Shown here piece after piece: positions 29,572-38,944 of a stretch of 51,710 nt of DNA. Position numbers and translations under genes: made by a program. The first letter of the stretch is position 1. Each line of letters starts with the position of its first letter. The stretch comes from Linderina pennispora (taxonomy: Eukaryota; Kickxellomycota; Kickxellomycetes; Kickxellales; Kickxellaceae): NCBI RefSeq assembly GCF_002104995.1, contig NW_024468305.1, positions 1 to 51,710 of the forward strand, written 5' to 3'. The notes below the pieces were generated by a model, which had not been told where the DNA came from, ran no database searches, and saw nothing but the letters and a program-made list of their open reading frames with translations.

Positions 29572-29971
29572 GTCTGTAGGGTAAGGAGCAGGAAATAATA
29601 CAGTGCAAATAGGAAGCAAAGCAGAGAACTGGCTCGCGGCTGGGCTTCAAGACACTGTGGAGGGCTTGGCTGCCGATGCTGACGCATATGAAACTCAGGT
29701 GCAGATATTCCCGCAGTACAGCAATAGAAATAGCCGCCGGCTCATATGAACCGGCTCGGTGATTGTTCTGCTGCTCCATTCAATATGCGCTTCTACATTC
29801 CTTTGGATGGCCACTACTGTTTGTTGTCGTAGACTATTGCTGATGAGGCAATCATCAACGAGCGCGTGCATTCAAGTCTGCAGAAAATGGATGTTGAATG
29901 TATTCTACGCTCTCTGCATAGTTGGAGGTGGCAGGGATACATATTAAAGCTGTAGAGTGGTATTTGCGTAT
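29572..29971. promoter_or_regulatory. GST promoter region and 3' flank of SNG1-like gene
   Basis: A 400-bp spacer between two minus-strand genes. It must carry the GST promoter and the 3' UTR of the upstream membrane-protein gene. No distinct motif or gene is visible. Confidence 0.35.
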
Positions 29972-31396
29972 TTACTTAAGGAGTCTGTACTGGCTGTCTG
30001 CGACGGTAGCCTGTCTCTCAATGCACTCTTTAGACAGTGCCTCCTCGTCTGCTTGTCTGCGCACGTCCTTGTAGTATGGAACTGGTGAGCGGAAGCCGGG
30101 GCGGCCATGAATGTTGCCAGGAATATCAGCGATGCCCATGATAACCATGCGCTGGCGGAGCCAAATGGCGCCAAGCAAGACACAGAACGAAAAGAACAGC
30201 TCACCAGCCAGGATCCCGATGTTCTGGCCGACATGCGGGTAGGCACCGCTGGTGATCGTGCGGAAAAGCATGGTGCCGTTGTAGAAGGGCAGCACATGGA
30301 ACAGGCGGAAGAACTTGGGCGCGGTCTCCAGAGGCACAATTGATGAGGCAACGTTCGGAATAAAGTGCGACAGAGACACAATGCCAAAGTACAGGGGCGG
30401 AACCATGAGCAGCAGTGCATAGATCCAGAGCGCCAGAGCTAGGACCACGGCGAAGACGGTGAACCAGATAGCAAAGAACTTGCCGGCGGTGTAGGTGAGT
30501 GCCAGGGTGTTGTAGTCCGGGCCCCTGTATGCCAGAAAGGCCAGAGAGGCGTAGAAGGAGAGCACACACACCCAGCAGGCAATCACTGCGACCCAGAACA
30601 CAGCCAGGTCGCGGTAGCGGACCTTGAGGAAGAGCGCAAATGAGTTCAGTTTCCACCCAAGCATTGGGGCGAAGGTGCAGCCAAGGGAGACAAAGAACAT
30701 GAAGGTGGCTGCAATGATAGAGATGGCGAAGCTGAACGGCGCGACATTGACTACCTTGTAACCGATGGGGCTGATCACTGCCGCAACACTAGGGTTGGCG
30801 CGCTGGGTGCCGGCAGCAGTTGTTTGCTTTAGTCGAGTGAGCGCACCTACCGAGAACTTGACGTTCGCCTTCATGATGCTAGCCGCCATGGAGCCTTCAA
30901 TATAAACCAGGGTGACCATGGCGTTGCGCCCGGTGGTGTAAATGGCGGTGATTGCATCCGTAGGAACGTACTCGGTGCCCCGCAGCATCGCGCTGGTATA
31001 GCGCTCAGTCAGGCCTGGGTTGATGACCACGGCGCCCCAGCCATGTCTGCGCACAAATTCCTTGGCCTCGTCCACCGTGCTGACGCCGTCGTATCTAACG
31101 TAGGATGGCACGCCGTCGCCTGCCGGAGTTTGGAGCAGCAGCTGTGTGACATTGCCCCCGACGAAGCCACCATCAAGATCGATGACCTTGACATCGGTGT
31201 TCTTGACGTATGTCGTGCGCTTATAGTTGACGCCGTAGTACATGGATCCGACAAACCAGTGGATGCACGACATGATAACGACGATGAATATGTATGCCTT
31301 GGCAGTGCCCTTGACTGCACTCTGCATCGATGAATCGCGCATACCGACACGGCCCTCGTCCTCAGGCCGGTGTTTCCAGGAGCAAATGCCAAACAT
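29972..31396 (-). CDS. SNG1/DUF3533-family multi-pass membrane protein
   Basis: A 474-residue membrane protein of the fungal DUF3533 (SNG1, nitrosoguanidine-resistance) family. The topology matches: one N-terminal transmembrane helix (AYIFIVVIMSCIHWFVG), a ~170-residue extracytoplasmic domain with VVINPGLTERY and a late SPIGYKVVNVAPF, then five to six C-terminal helices (for example FSFAISIIAATFMFFVSLGC, FWVAVIACWVCVLSFYASL, IWFTVFAVVLALALWIYALL), with HVLPFYNGTMLFRTITSGA between the last ones. Yeast Sng1 is linked to drug resistance and plasma-membrane lipid asymmetry; the activity here is inferred. The start at 31396 (MFGICSWK) is chosen over the ATG ten codons upstream because it is better spaced from a TATA box at 31525-31531. 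Confidence 0.8.
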   Translation of the reverse strand: MFGICSWKHRPEDEGRVGMRDSSMQSAVKGTAKAYIFIVVIMSCIHWFVGSMYYGVNYKRTTYVKNTDVKVIDLDGGFVGGNVTQLLLQTPAGDGVPSYVRYDGVSTVDEAKEFVRRHGWGAVVINPGLTERYTSAMLRGTEYVPTDAITAIYTTGRNAMVTLVYIEGSMAASIMKANVKFSVGALTRLKQTTAAGTQRANPSVAAVISPIGYKVVNVAPFSFAISIIAATFMFFVSLGCTFAPMLGWKLNSFALFLKVRYRDLAVFWVAVIACWVCVLSFYASLAFLAYRGPDYNTLALTYTAGKFFAIWFTVFAVVLALALWIYALLLMVPPLYFGIVSLSHFIPNVASSIVPLETAPKFFRLFHVLPFYNGTMLFRTITSGAYPHVGQNIGILAGELFFSFCVLLGAIWLRQRMVIMGIADIPGNIHGRPGFRSPVPYYKDVRRQADEEALSKECIERQATVADSQYRLLK

Positions 31397-32063
31397 TATA
31401 CTAGTGTGAGCAGTGTGTATGTACAAAGGAGAAGAAATTAATTACAAGCAAAAGAAGGTGGGGAGGAATGTGTATGTTGACCGGAGCTATCAAAACAAAC
31501 CGTGTTCGTCCGAGACGCAGTCCGATTTATATCTGTCCATCCCACTGCGCGTGCCAAGAGCGCAGGAGCGTGAAAGCCAGAGCACCGCCGATTGCTGACA
31601 GCTGCAAATAGATATGCCCAACACTGGCCCCAACAAACAATCAATAGACGCTACAGCGTGAAAGGGCACCGAGGCGCCCGGCTGAAATATTGCTTACTGG
31701 AGAACCCGGGCGGTGGGAGTGTTGTGCCTCGGGCCCGCAAGCTTTCTGTATCCGGCCGCCAGGCGATGGATGGAAGGGCCCGGTGGCCCAACCCCGCCCT
31801 TGCAGCACGGATTTGGCACCCAAAGCCGACAAATTCCAGCCAAAATATCTGAAAGTGGTGTAACCGCGGTGACTGGCTGGCAGCCAATTGGCCGGAATTG
31901 GTCGTGCTCCGGCTCGAGCCGCGACCCAGAGGCTGGTGCTCCAGAGGCTGGCTGGCGGCTGTGACGTGGCTCGGGCTGTTGTGGCAACTTTGCATTTTCC
32001 ACTAGCTGGACTCGGCTGACTCTGCTGTTTTCTAGCTTTCCAATACAACATTTGCCTGTAATT
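31397..32063. promoter_or_regulatory. Divergent promoter region, SNG1-like gene / VPS33
   Basis: A 667-bp GC-richer spacer between divergent genes. It contains a CCAATTGG element near 31887, several copies of GGCTGG on the VPS33 side and a TGACGTGG element near 31962. No gene is supported; overlapping open frames on both strands reflect its GC content. Confidence 0.4.
31525..31531 (-). promoter_or_regulatory. TATA box, SNG1-like gene
   Basis: TATAAAT on the minus strand lies 129 bp upstream of the chosen start. The spacing resembles that of TATA elements before the RNase T2 genes in this window. Confidence 0.4.
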
Positions 32064-34311
32064 ATGACAAACTCTGCGCGCAGCGATGACCTGGACATTC
32101 TCCAGCTCAGGGACATTCTTCGCGGTGAGCTCATTTCGGTACTAGACTCCGTACGTAGTTTCGCAGGAGAAGGCGCACTGGCGTGAGACGACATGCAGCT
32201 GACTCCACATGCTTCCCATGACGTAGATTCGCGGTTCAAAGGCGCTTGTTCTCGATCCAGACCTGTCCGGGCCGCTGAGCTTTATCGTAGACTTTTCGGT
32301 GCTTAAAGAGCATGGCGTGGAGAAGATATTTCTGCTCGACTCGATACCGCCAGAGACCGGCGCAATAAAGGGGCTGCTGTACTTTGCGCTGCCACACACC
32401 GGCAAGATGCGGACAATCGCAGAGCATATCCGGGCGGGCTCGTCGGCCAAGGAGTACTCGCTGCAGCTGGTTCCACGGCGCACGCTGCTGTGCGAGCGTG
32501 TGCTTGAGGAGGAGGGCGTTCTGGGCGACCTGACAGTAGGAGAGTACCGTATGGACTTTATTCCGCTGGAGGAGGATCTGTTGTCACTGGAGCTGCCGGC
32601 GACGTTCAAGGAGCTCTATCTGGAAGGTGACTTTTCGAGCATCTACTATGCGGCGCGTGGAGTCATGCGCTTGCAGGGCCTGTACGGGTTCTTCCCGCGG
32701 ATAGTTGGAAAAGGCGACTTTGCGCAGATTTTGGCAGATACATTGACACGCATGCGCCTGGAGCTGACGTCGAGCAATCCGCGCGGGTCGTCGAGCAGTG
32801 CACTGGCAATGTCCAGCGTGTTTGACTCCATGGTGATTATCGACCGTGGCGTGGATATGGTAACGCCGCTACTGACACAGTTGACTTATGAGGGGCTTGT
32901 CAGCGAGGTGTACGGTATAAATAGCGGCTATGTGTCACTAAGCTCGCTGAATATGTCCGACGCAAACCAGGGGTCTGCCCCAGCAGCAGGGAGCTCGGCG
33001 ACGCAGGCAGCGGCGGCAGCGGCAGCGCCCAAGCGCAAGCGCATTGCGCTGAACAGCTCCGACTCGATATTCAGCGATATCCGCAACATGAACTTTGCCG
33101 GAGTGGGCAGCCTGCTAAGCAAAATGTCTCGGCAGCTGCAAGATACGTACGAGAGTCGCCACAAGGCAAAGACAGTGCAGGAGATCCGGAGCTTTGTGGG
33201 CAAGCTCAATGGCCTACAGGCAGAACACCAGTCACTCAAAACGCATGTGTCGCTGGCAGAGACGATCCTTAAGCGGACCCAAACCGACGACTTTAACCAC
33301 GTTCTGGAGATCGAGCAGTCGCTGGTTAGCAATGGCGACATTTCAAAGGACCAGCTGGCGTATCTCGACAAGTTGTTTGCGCTGGCAGACCCACATGCAC
33401 CTGTGCCGGGCTGCAATGGTGAGCTCAAGGATACACCGCCAATCACTGCCCCCAACAGCATTCACAAGGTGCTGCGTCTAATGTGCCTGTACTCGCTATG
33501 GCGCGGGCCTAGTTTCAAGCAGAAGGTCTATGATGCGTGGTACGAGGAGCTGGTCGACGCGTTTGGCCATCACCACACCATCACGCTGGATAACCTGGAG
33601 ACAGTTGGGCTGCTTGTGTCGCCTGCCAGCAGCAGTGGCGGCACGGCAGGCTCGACAGCAAAGTCATCGGCACTGAAGCTAGCGGCGGGTGGCGACGTCA
33701 GCAGTGCTGGCATTCTGAATTCCATTGTGCCGTCGACAAAACCACGGGACCCGGCACACTCCAACTCGCTCAGCTTTTTGCGAAAAACGCTGAACCTGGT
33801 CAACAGCGACGTGCGTGAGAATGACCCCGATGACATCTCATATGTCTACTCTGGGTATGCCCCGCTTTCAGTCCGTCTGCTGCAGTGCCTGGTGCGCGAC
33901 CCAGCAGTATACACGTCGCCTTCAGCCGCCAGCCGGTATTCGTCGCTCCTCCGCGGTGGTGCGTCCAGCGACACGACTCGGCCAGCGCAGAAGGACCTGC
34001 AGTCGGGTGGAGTCAAGAGCGGGTGGAAGGGCTGGGATGATGTGTTGGCTGAGCTGCCCGGTGAAACAGTCGATGTGACCCAGTGGAGCGACCGCGAGGG
34101 CGACCTGCTCTCCTCAGACACAGTGGTGCAGCGACTGGGTGAGAAGGCGCCAGCAACGCTTGTCCTGTTCCTGGGCGGGTGCACGTTCACGGAGGTTGCG
34201 GCTCTGCGCCTGCTCTCGCAGCAGCACAACCACCGCTACATTGCAGCGACCACGCAGATCATCAACGGCAACAGCTTCATCGATTCGCTCATCCAGAAAG
34301 CAAGCAACTAG
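32064..34311 (+). CDS. VPS33: VPS33, Sec1/Munc18 subunit of HOPS/CORVET (two exons)
   Basis: Vps33 is the SM-family subunit that templates SNARE assembly at the vacuole and binds VPS16. Exon 1 (32064-32150) encodes MTNSARSDDLDILQLRDILR and on to SVLDS. A 76-nt intron (32151-32226, GTACGT...CGTAG) follows. Exon 2 (32227-34311) continues IRGSKALVLDPDLSGPL. Family blocks include FSVLKEHGVEKIFLLDSIPP, LVPRRTLLCERVLEEEGVLG, DRGVDMVTPLLTQLTYEGL, VLRLMCLYSLW, ISYVYSGYAPLSVRLLQ, LVLFLGGCTFTEVAALRLLS and YIAATTQIINGNSFIDSL. At 723 residues it is longer than human VPS33A (596) because of low-complexity inserts: an Ala-rich stretch before PKRKRIAL, a Ser/Gly linker near 450 and a ~40-residue Ser-rich stretch before the C-terminus. 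No frameshift. Confidence 0.93.
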
Positions 34312-34836
34312 CAGACTGGATTGCCGGCTCCCACGACGCAGAGCTGACAACCTTAAACCAGCTCTGGTGGGCTAATCTCTTCAGTCGTTCGAGACATGTG
34401 GTTGGCACGTGGGTTAGTTTGCATTAGTGGAAATGATATGCTACATCGAGTGTGCCTGGCTGGAGCCAGTTTATATATGCTCACCCCCTGCAGCCGTACA
34501 TCGGCAGACATGTCGCGAACCCCCCGCCTTGGATGAGCGAGTAATTCTCCGCACTGCCCGTATGCAAAGATGGAAGCGCAACCTGCCTGGACCAGACTGG
34601 TAAGGGAGGGGAAGAAGTCGGGACCTCCATCGATAGTGCACAGTGGACACGGGATAGGCCACAAGGAAGCGAAGCATGCACATGGCCCCTGTTGCCCGGT
34701 TGTCGTGACCCAACAATGCTATATAAGCAGCGACCGCGGCTGTAGAAATTTGATTTGAAGCATCTCATTACTAGAGCCCTCTGGTCCCTCTTCACACTTT
34801 TCTCGTTTAATCCAGCAACAGCTACAAGCACCGACA
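34312..34836. other. Intergenic: VPS33 3' side and first RNase T2 promoter
   Basis: A 525-bp spacer with no supported gene. A TATA box (34720-34727) lies 117 bp before the RNase T2 start. Confidence 0.45.
34720..34727 (+). promoter_or_regulatory. TATA box, RNase T2 copy 1
   Basis: TATATAAG lies 117 bp upstream of the ATG. Similar elements stand at comparable spacing before RNase copies 2 (133 bp) and 3 (107 bp), which supports a shared promoter layout. Confidence 0.6.
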
Positions 34837-35574
34837 ATGCGCCTTCTTGCCTCCTCGCTCCTCGCCGCCTCTGCAGCAATCTCAGCTATCAGCGCCCAGA
34901 CCTGCTCAACCACCGTACTCTCGTGCTCGACCCAAGCCAGCAGCATGGACTCCTGCTGTGTGCCGACCAACGGCCTGCTCGTCCTTGTCCAGCAATGGTA
35001 CAATGGCCTGGGTCCGGCGGATCAGTACACCCTGCACGGCCTGTGGCCGGATACCTGCACGGGTGGACTGACTCCCAGCAGCGGCTGTGATGCGAGCCGC
35101 GTCTACTCGAACGTCGGCACCATCATTCAGAACTACAACCCCACCCTCTACAACCAAATGAGCACGTACTGGCCGTCATACACTGGCGACAACAACAGCT
35201 TCTGGTCCCACGAGTGGAGCAAGCACGGCACATGCGTCACCACTCTTGACCCAAGCTGCTACACGTCCTACACGCAGTACCAGGACGTCAACGACTACTT
35301 TGCCCAGGTTCTGGGCCTGCGCAGCAAGTATGACTACTATAATGCGCTGAAGAACCGTGGCATTGTGCCAACCACGGGCAAAACCTTCACTGCCGCTGCG
35401 TTCAAGGCTGCGATCAAGGCCGAGCTGGGAATTGACGTCGTGCTCAAGTGCTCGAGCGGCACCTTGAGCGAGATCTGGACCTGGTTCAACGTGCAGAACA
35501 AGAGCACCTACGTCCCCACCTCGACCTGGGTCAGCGATACCTGCACTACCTTCACCTACCCGCCCAAGTACTAG
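34837..35574 (+). CDS. Secreted RNase T2, copy 1
   Basis: A base-nonspecific acid ribonuclease that cleaves RNA through 2',3'-cyclic phosphates. Signal peptide residues 1-20 (MRLLASSLLAASAAISAISA). Both catalytic signatures are intact: CAS-I LHGLWPD (His67) and CAS-II FWSHEWSKHGTC (His125, Glu126, Lys129, His130). Eleven or more cysteines fit the disulfide pattern of fungal enzymes, and 245 residues is a usual length. The C-terminal block SEIWTWFNVQNKSTYVP is shared with copies 2 and 3 downstream. No membrane anchor or added domain. Probably secreted for RNA scavenging, or vacuolar. Confidence 0.95.
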   Translation: MRLLASSLLAASAAISAISAQTCSTTVLSCSTQASSMDSCCVPTNGLLVLVQQWYNGLGPADQYTLHGLWPDTCTGGLTPSSGCDASRVYSNVGTIIQNYNPTLYNQMSTYWPSYTGDNNSFWSHEWSKHGTCVTTLDPSCYTSYTQYQDVNDYFAQVLGLRSKYDYYNALKNRGIVPTTGKTFTAAAFKAAIKAELGIDVVLKCSSGTLSEIWTWFNVQNKSTYVPTSTWVSDTCTTFTYPPKY

Positions 35575-36948
35575 TACTATTTTCTGCTTGGAACCGTCAA
35601 TTACTTGGCGGGCTTACTAGCTGGTATTCCCCAATGAGATAAAATTTGCCCTCCTTGCTCTGAATGCAAAGTATAAAGCACGCTCATTTCTGAGATAGAG
35701 ACGATAGCGAGAGCTGCATGCACTTGAATTCACATGTATCGGCTTCTTGAGCTAGCTGCATATCAGCAGTGCTGTTTGTTGTCAATTTTCCAGCTCGCTG
35801 GAGTAATAGTGCAATCGTCCTTGATAAATCGTGCGGTCCGCTTTCAGATGGCACTGCCTTATATGGGCCCTGGTCCAAACTAAAGGTCTAGGAGCTATTT
35901 CGCATGTAAGGCAGCAGGAGCCAAGGGCTGGGCAGCAGATCTCCGTGGGAATGATGGAAATCTCAAGTGTAGTCCATCTATGGCATTTATCTGCTGCTGT
36001 CCAGTACGCTTTACACCTCGCCACCAGCCTATCAGGAAGTCTGATAGGGATTGGTAGTGAGGCATGTCAAGTCCCTACGATGCTATCATGGAATACCATC
36101 CGAATGTTAGTAGATATACTGATGTGCAAGTGCCTAAATATATTGACGAGTGTCAATTGAGGAGCTTAACAGGTCCCCCAGCTTGGTGTAGGTATGCAGC
36201 CGCTTATATAGGTGCCTGGCAGCTCAGTGAGCGTGTGCTGTGTAGATCTGATCATGGATGAGAACTAATAAGCAATACATTTAGCCACTACCATACTGCA
36301 TAAGTAGGTGGGCTGTAGTTTCAACCCCACCACTTTTGTGCTCGCTGTTATCTCCTGCTATCACTCCTGTAAAAGGAGCACAGCTGTAAAATGCATGTAG
36401 CTAATCTCCAAAGTCTTCTGCTATCAGCGAATCATCGCAGCTTCCAGCTGCTGCTACATAGGTTTGAACTCGCTTCAAGAGATTCCCTTGACAGTCCTGG
36501 CAAGGATACTATTTCTAGAGACCGACTGCCTAACGAATATGCACAGGCTAAAGTTAAAACTCCACAGGAACCCTCACAGCGGGATTGCCAAACGCTATTC
36601 TGTTCTTAGCATGTAGGCTGGAGAAGGCCCCAGTTTACAGGCAGCCACCACGCGGGAAATCCCAACTTTTATGGCGATATCCGAATCTTCAGAGACAGGT
36701 GTCTTTGCAGCATCGCATTAGCTTCTGCCATGAGTGGTCCCAATATCCATCGTGGATCCCTTGGCACAACCGGCGATCGCAGGCAGAGTTGCCCTGGAAA
36801 TGGATACGTCGCCTGTATAAAAGGCAAGCTGGCTTACGCATCTGCCATGTAGATACTCATCATCATTAATTTCGGCAAACGCCTGCATTGTCAACAAGAC
36901 TCTGCATTAACACGCAAAACATTTCTACCCTAACTCGATCCAGCTACC
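35575..36948. other. Gene-free region between RNase T2 copies 1 and 2
   Basis: A 1.37-kb AT-rich spacer with many stops. A short hairpin GGTGGG...CCCACC occurs near 36308-36332. A TATA box for the pseudogene copy lies at 36816-36823. No protein or RNA gene is recognisable. Confidence 0.45.
36816..36823 (+). promoter_or_regulatory. TATA box retained upstream of the RNase T2 pseudogene
   Basis: TATAAAAG lies 133 bp upstream of the pseudogene ATG, at a position equivalent to the TATA elements of the two intact RNase T2 genes. Confidence 0.55.
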
Positions 36949-37154
36949 ATGGGCTTCGCCTCGATCACTTTCCTCGCCTGCACCATTCTTGCTTCGCCTG
37001 ACATCGTCATGGGTGCCTCGACTGGGTCCAAGGGGTCAGCGAGCTCAGCGAGGTCTGGGCGTACTTCAATGTCCAGGATTTGAACACCTACATTCCGACC
37101 CAGCCCAACAGCAAGGACTCGTGCGCCAGCAAGTTCCTGTACTTTAAAAAGTGA
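36949..37154 (+). pseudogene. RNase T2 pseudogene, copy 2, internal deletion
   Basis: Only the two ends of an RNase T2 gene remain. The ATG at 36949 opens a plausible signal peptide (MGFASITFLACTILASPDIV) and reads for about 30 codons. Then, in the +2 frame, the family C-terminus appears: VSELSEVWAYFNVQDLNTYI, ending KFLYFKK with TGA at 37152-37154. Compare SEIWTWFNVQNKSTYVP in copy 1 and SEIRTFFNVKDITSYVP in copy 3. Everything between, about 170 codons with both catalytic motifs, is missing, and the junction near 37033-37040 is out of frame. A TATA box and a downstream AATAAA (37172-37177) are preserved, so transcription is possible, but no active enzyme can be made. Confidence 0.9.
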
Positions 37155-37171
37155 CTGCATCCATTTTGTTG

Positions 37172-37177
37172 AATAAA
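37172..37177 (+). terminator. Polyadenylation signal after the RNase T2 pseudogene
   Basis: AATAAA lies 18 bp after the ancestral stop codon, a fitting position for a retained 3' processing signal. Confidence 0.45.
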
Positions 37178-37772
37178 TAATCCTGATAATATGGAACCGC
37201 ATTATAGCTGTTGCTGAAACTGTTCTGTAGCAATACCGTCTATTTTCTACCATGTCTCCACAGCAACTACACTAACTGCTAGCGTGTGTGCATTGTAAAG
37301 GCTGTTTCTCACAGCCGGATGAATGAATGCCATCGGAACCATCTACCACTGGCTCATCGCAAAACAGAAAAGTGTACGCTGAACCAGCCACCGAGAGGAC
37401 TGGTTCCTGTTAATGCAGAGCCAAACCGCTGAGCTACATGTGGAGCATGCTTGACTCAATTTCAGAAAACTAAATGTATTCGAGGGCTGTATCTGCCAGT
37501 TGGGCTAGCGAATCTTGGTCTGCCAAAAACGGGTTTACAACACCGTTCTCTGCGATTACATTTAGAAATCTATTTTTATTGTGATTTTCTACACGAGGTT
37601 CTCGGAATAGAATCTGCTGCTGCTATACTCGGCAATCTCCTGGATCGGTCTCAAGGAGACCGATTGCCACAAAGAGGGCTGATGGGCTTTGTATGTGGTG
37701 AGCGTTCGTGCCAGCTCTTGGCTGGATCAGGGCAGTCAGGATAAGTGCCTGGATCCCACTAGGTGTCGGACA

Positions 37773-37780
37773 TATAAAAA
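37773..37780 (+). promoter_or_regulatory. TATA box, RNase T2 copy 3
   Basis: TATAAAAA lies 107 bp upstream of the ATG at 37880, matching the layout of the other two RNase T2 loci. Confidence 0.6.
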
Positions 37781-37879
37781 GGGTGGCAGAGTATGGATAC
37801 AGCTTTCTCTTATCAACATCAACAGCATCCATACATTTGCATTCACATCAACTTCAACTGCATCAAAAACTCTTCAAAA

Positions 37880-38914
37880 ATGCGTCTCATTCTGATTACC
37901 TTTATCGCCTGCGTCATTCTCCTGGCATACCCAGAAATTGTCCACGCGGCAAGGAACAAGGCCGGCAAGGAGACTTCCGCGTCGACGGGTAAGACCAGCA
38001 GCAGCACCACCAAGGGCGGGTCCAAGAAGCAGAGCACAGGTAGCGATAGCAAGGCCGGGAGCGGAAGCAAGACCTCGACCACTCCAACCAAGGACAAGAA
38101 GAAGGGCAGCAAGACACAGGCTGATGCCCCCAAGTCCTCGCCGCCAGCTGGCACCGCATCGTCGCCAAGTGAGGAGCAGACCATCGAGCCTGTTACCCGC
38201 GACAAGTGCCCATCAAAGCCCGAGTCGTGTTCGAGCAGCATCAAGGGACTGAGCACCTGCTGCTATGAGGAGTATGGAGTCCACCTGTTTTCGGTCCAGT
38301 GGGACAAGACGCTAAATCAGGCACCTGGATTCACCATCCACGGACTGTGGCCCAACACCTGTGCGAATGGGCCAGCACCGCCGTCTGGCTGCGGCAAGTC
38401 GGACCGTCGGCTGAAGAGCCCCAAGGTGACCGAGATTCTGAAGAAGAACGGCCTGCTTGATCAGATGAACATGTACTGGCCGTCGCGCGGTGCGAGCAAC
38501 GGCCAGTTCTGGATGGAGGAGTGGAACAAGCACGGGACATGCGCCAGCACACTCAACCCCGAGTGCTATCCCGCACCGAAAAAGAGCAATGCTGATGCTG
38601 TCGAGTACTTTGGACGGGCACTGGAGCTGAACAAAAAGTATGACTTTTACACTGCACTCAAGGAAGGCGGGGTTGTGCCTGATGACAAGGAGACGTATAC
38701 ACCAAAGCAGATCACCGACGCGATCGAGAAGAAGTACAATATCGCAGTTGACCTGCGGTGCAACGGAAATGTGCTGAGCGAGATCCGCACGTTCTTCAAC
38801 GTCAAGGACATCACCTCGTACGTGCCTATTGCTATTCCCAAGAACGAAGTTGGCGTGCCCAAGAAGCAGTGCACTGGCAACATTGTCTATCCAGCCAAGA
38901 ACCCGCAGGAGTAA
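37880..38914 (+). CDS. Secreted RNase T2, copy 3, with basic N-terminal extension
   Basis: 344 residues. A signal peptide (residues 1-23) is followed by a ~85-residue Lys/Ser/Thr-rich linker (~24-108: KGGSKKQSTGS, TKDKKKGSKTQ) and an RNase T2 domain (~110-338). CAS-I IHGLWPN is intact (His154). CAS-II reads WMEEWNKHGTC, so Glu214, Lys217 and His218 are kept but the first CAS-II His is Glu213. In Rhizopus RNase Rh the equivalent His104 helps bind the substrate; some RNase T2 members vary here, so activity may be altered rather than lost. The basic linker could hold the enzyme to RNA, phosphomannan or the wall (inference). The ATG at 37880 is preferred over an in-frame ATG 29 codons upstream, because it starts the signal peptide and fits the TATA spacing. 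Confidence 0.92.
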   Translation: MRLILITFIACVILLAYPEIVHAARNKAGKETSASTGKTSSSTTKGGSKKQSTGSDSKAGSGSKTSTTPTKDKKKGSKTQADAPKSSPPAGTASSPSEEQTIEPVTRDKCPSKPESCSSSIKGLSTCCYEEYGVHLFSVQWDKTLNQAPGFTIHGLWPNTCANGPAPPSGCGKSDRRLKSPKVTEILKKNGLLDQMNMYWPSRGASNGQFWMEEWNKHGTCASTLNPECYPAPKKSNADAVEYFGRALELNKKYDFYTALKEGGVVPDDKETYTPKQITDAIEKKYNIAVDLRCNGNVLSEIRTFFNVKDITSYVPIAIPKNEVGVPKKQCTGNIVYPAKNPQE

Positions 38915-38944
38915 ATATCTCAATTTGTACCAATAACATACGGT

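Larger units (their letters stand above)
37155..37879. other. Intergenic: pseudogene to RNase T2 copy 3
   Basis: A 725-bp AT-rich spacer. On the minus strand, around 37445-37365, there is a perfect tRNA-type A box (TAGCTCAGCGG) with a degenerate B-box-like GGTTCAGC about 50 nt downstream; no cloverleaf can be folded around it by eye. A TATA box for copy 3 is at 37773-37780. No gene is supported. Confidence 0.4.

Noticed and set aside
37365-37445. Functional tRNA gene on the minus strand
   Set aside because: Only the A box matches; the D, anticodon and T stems do not pair and the B box is degenerate.
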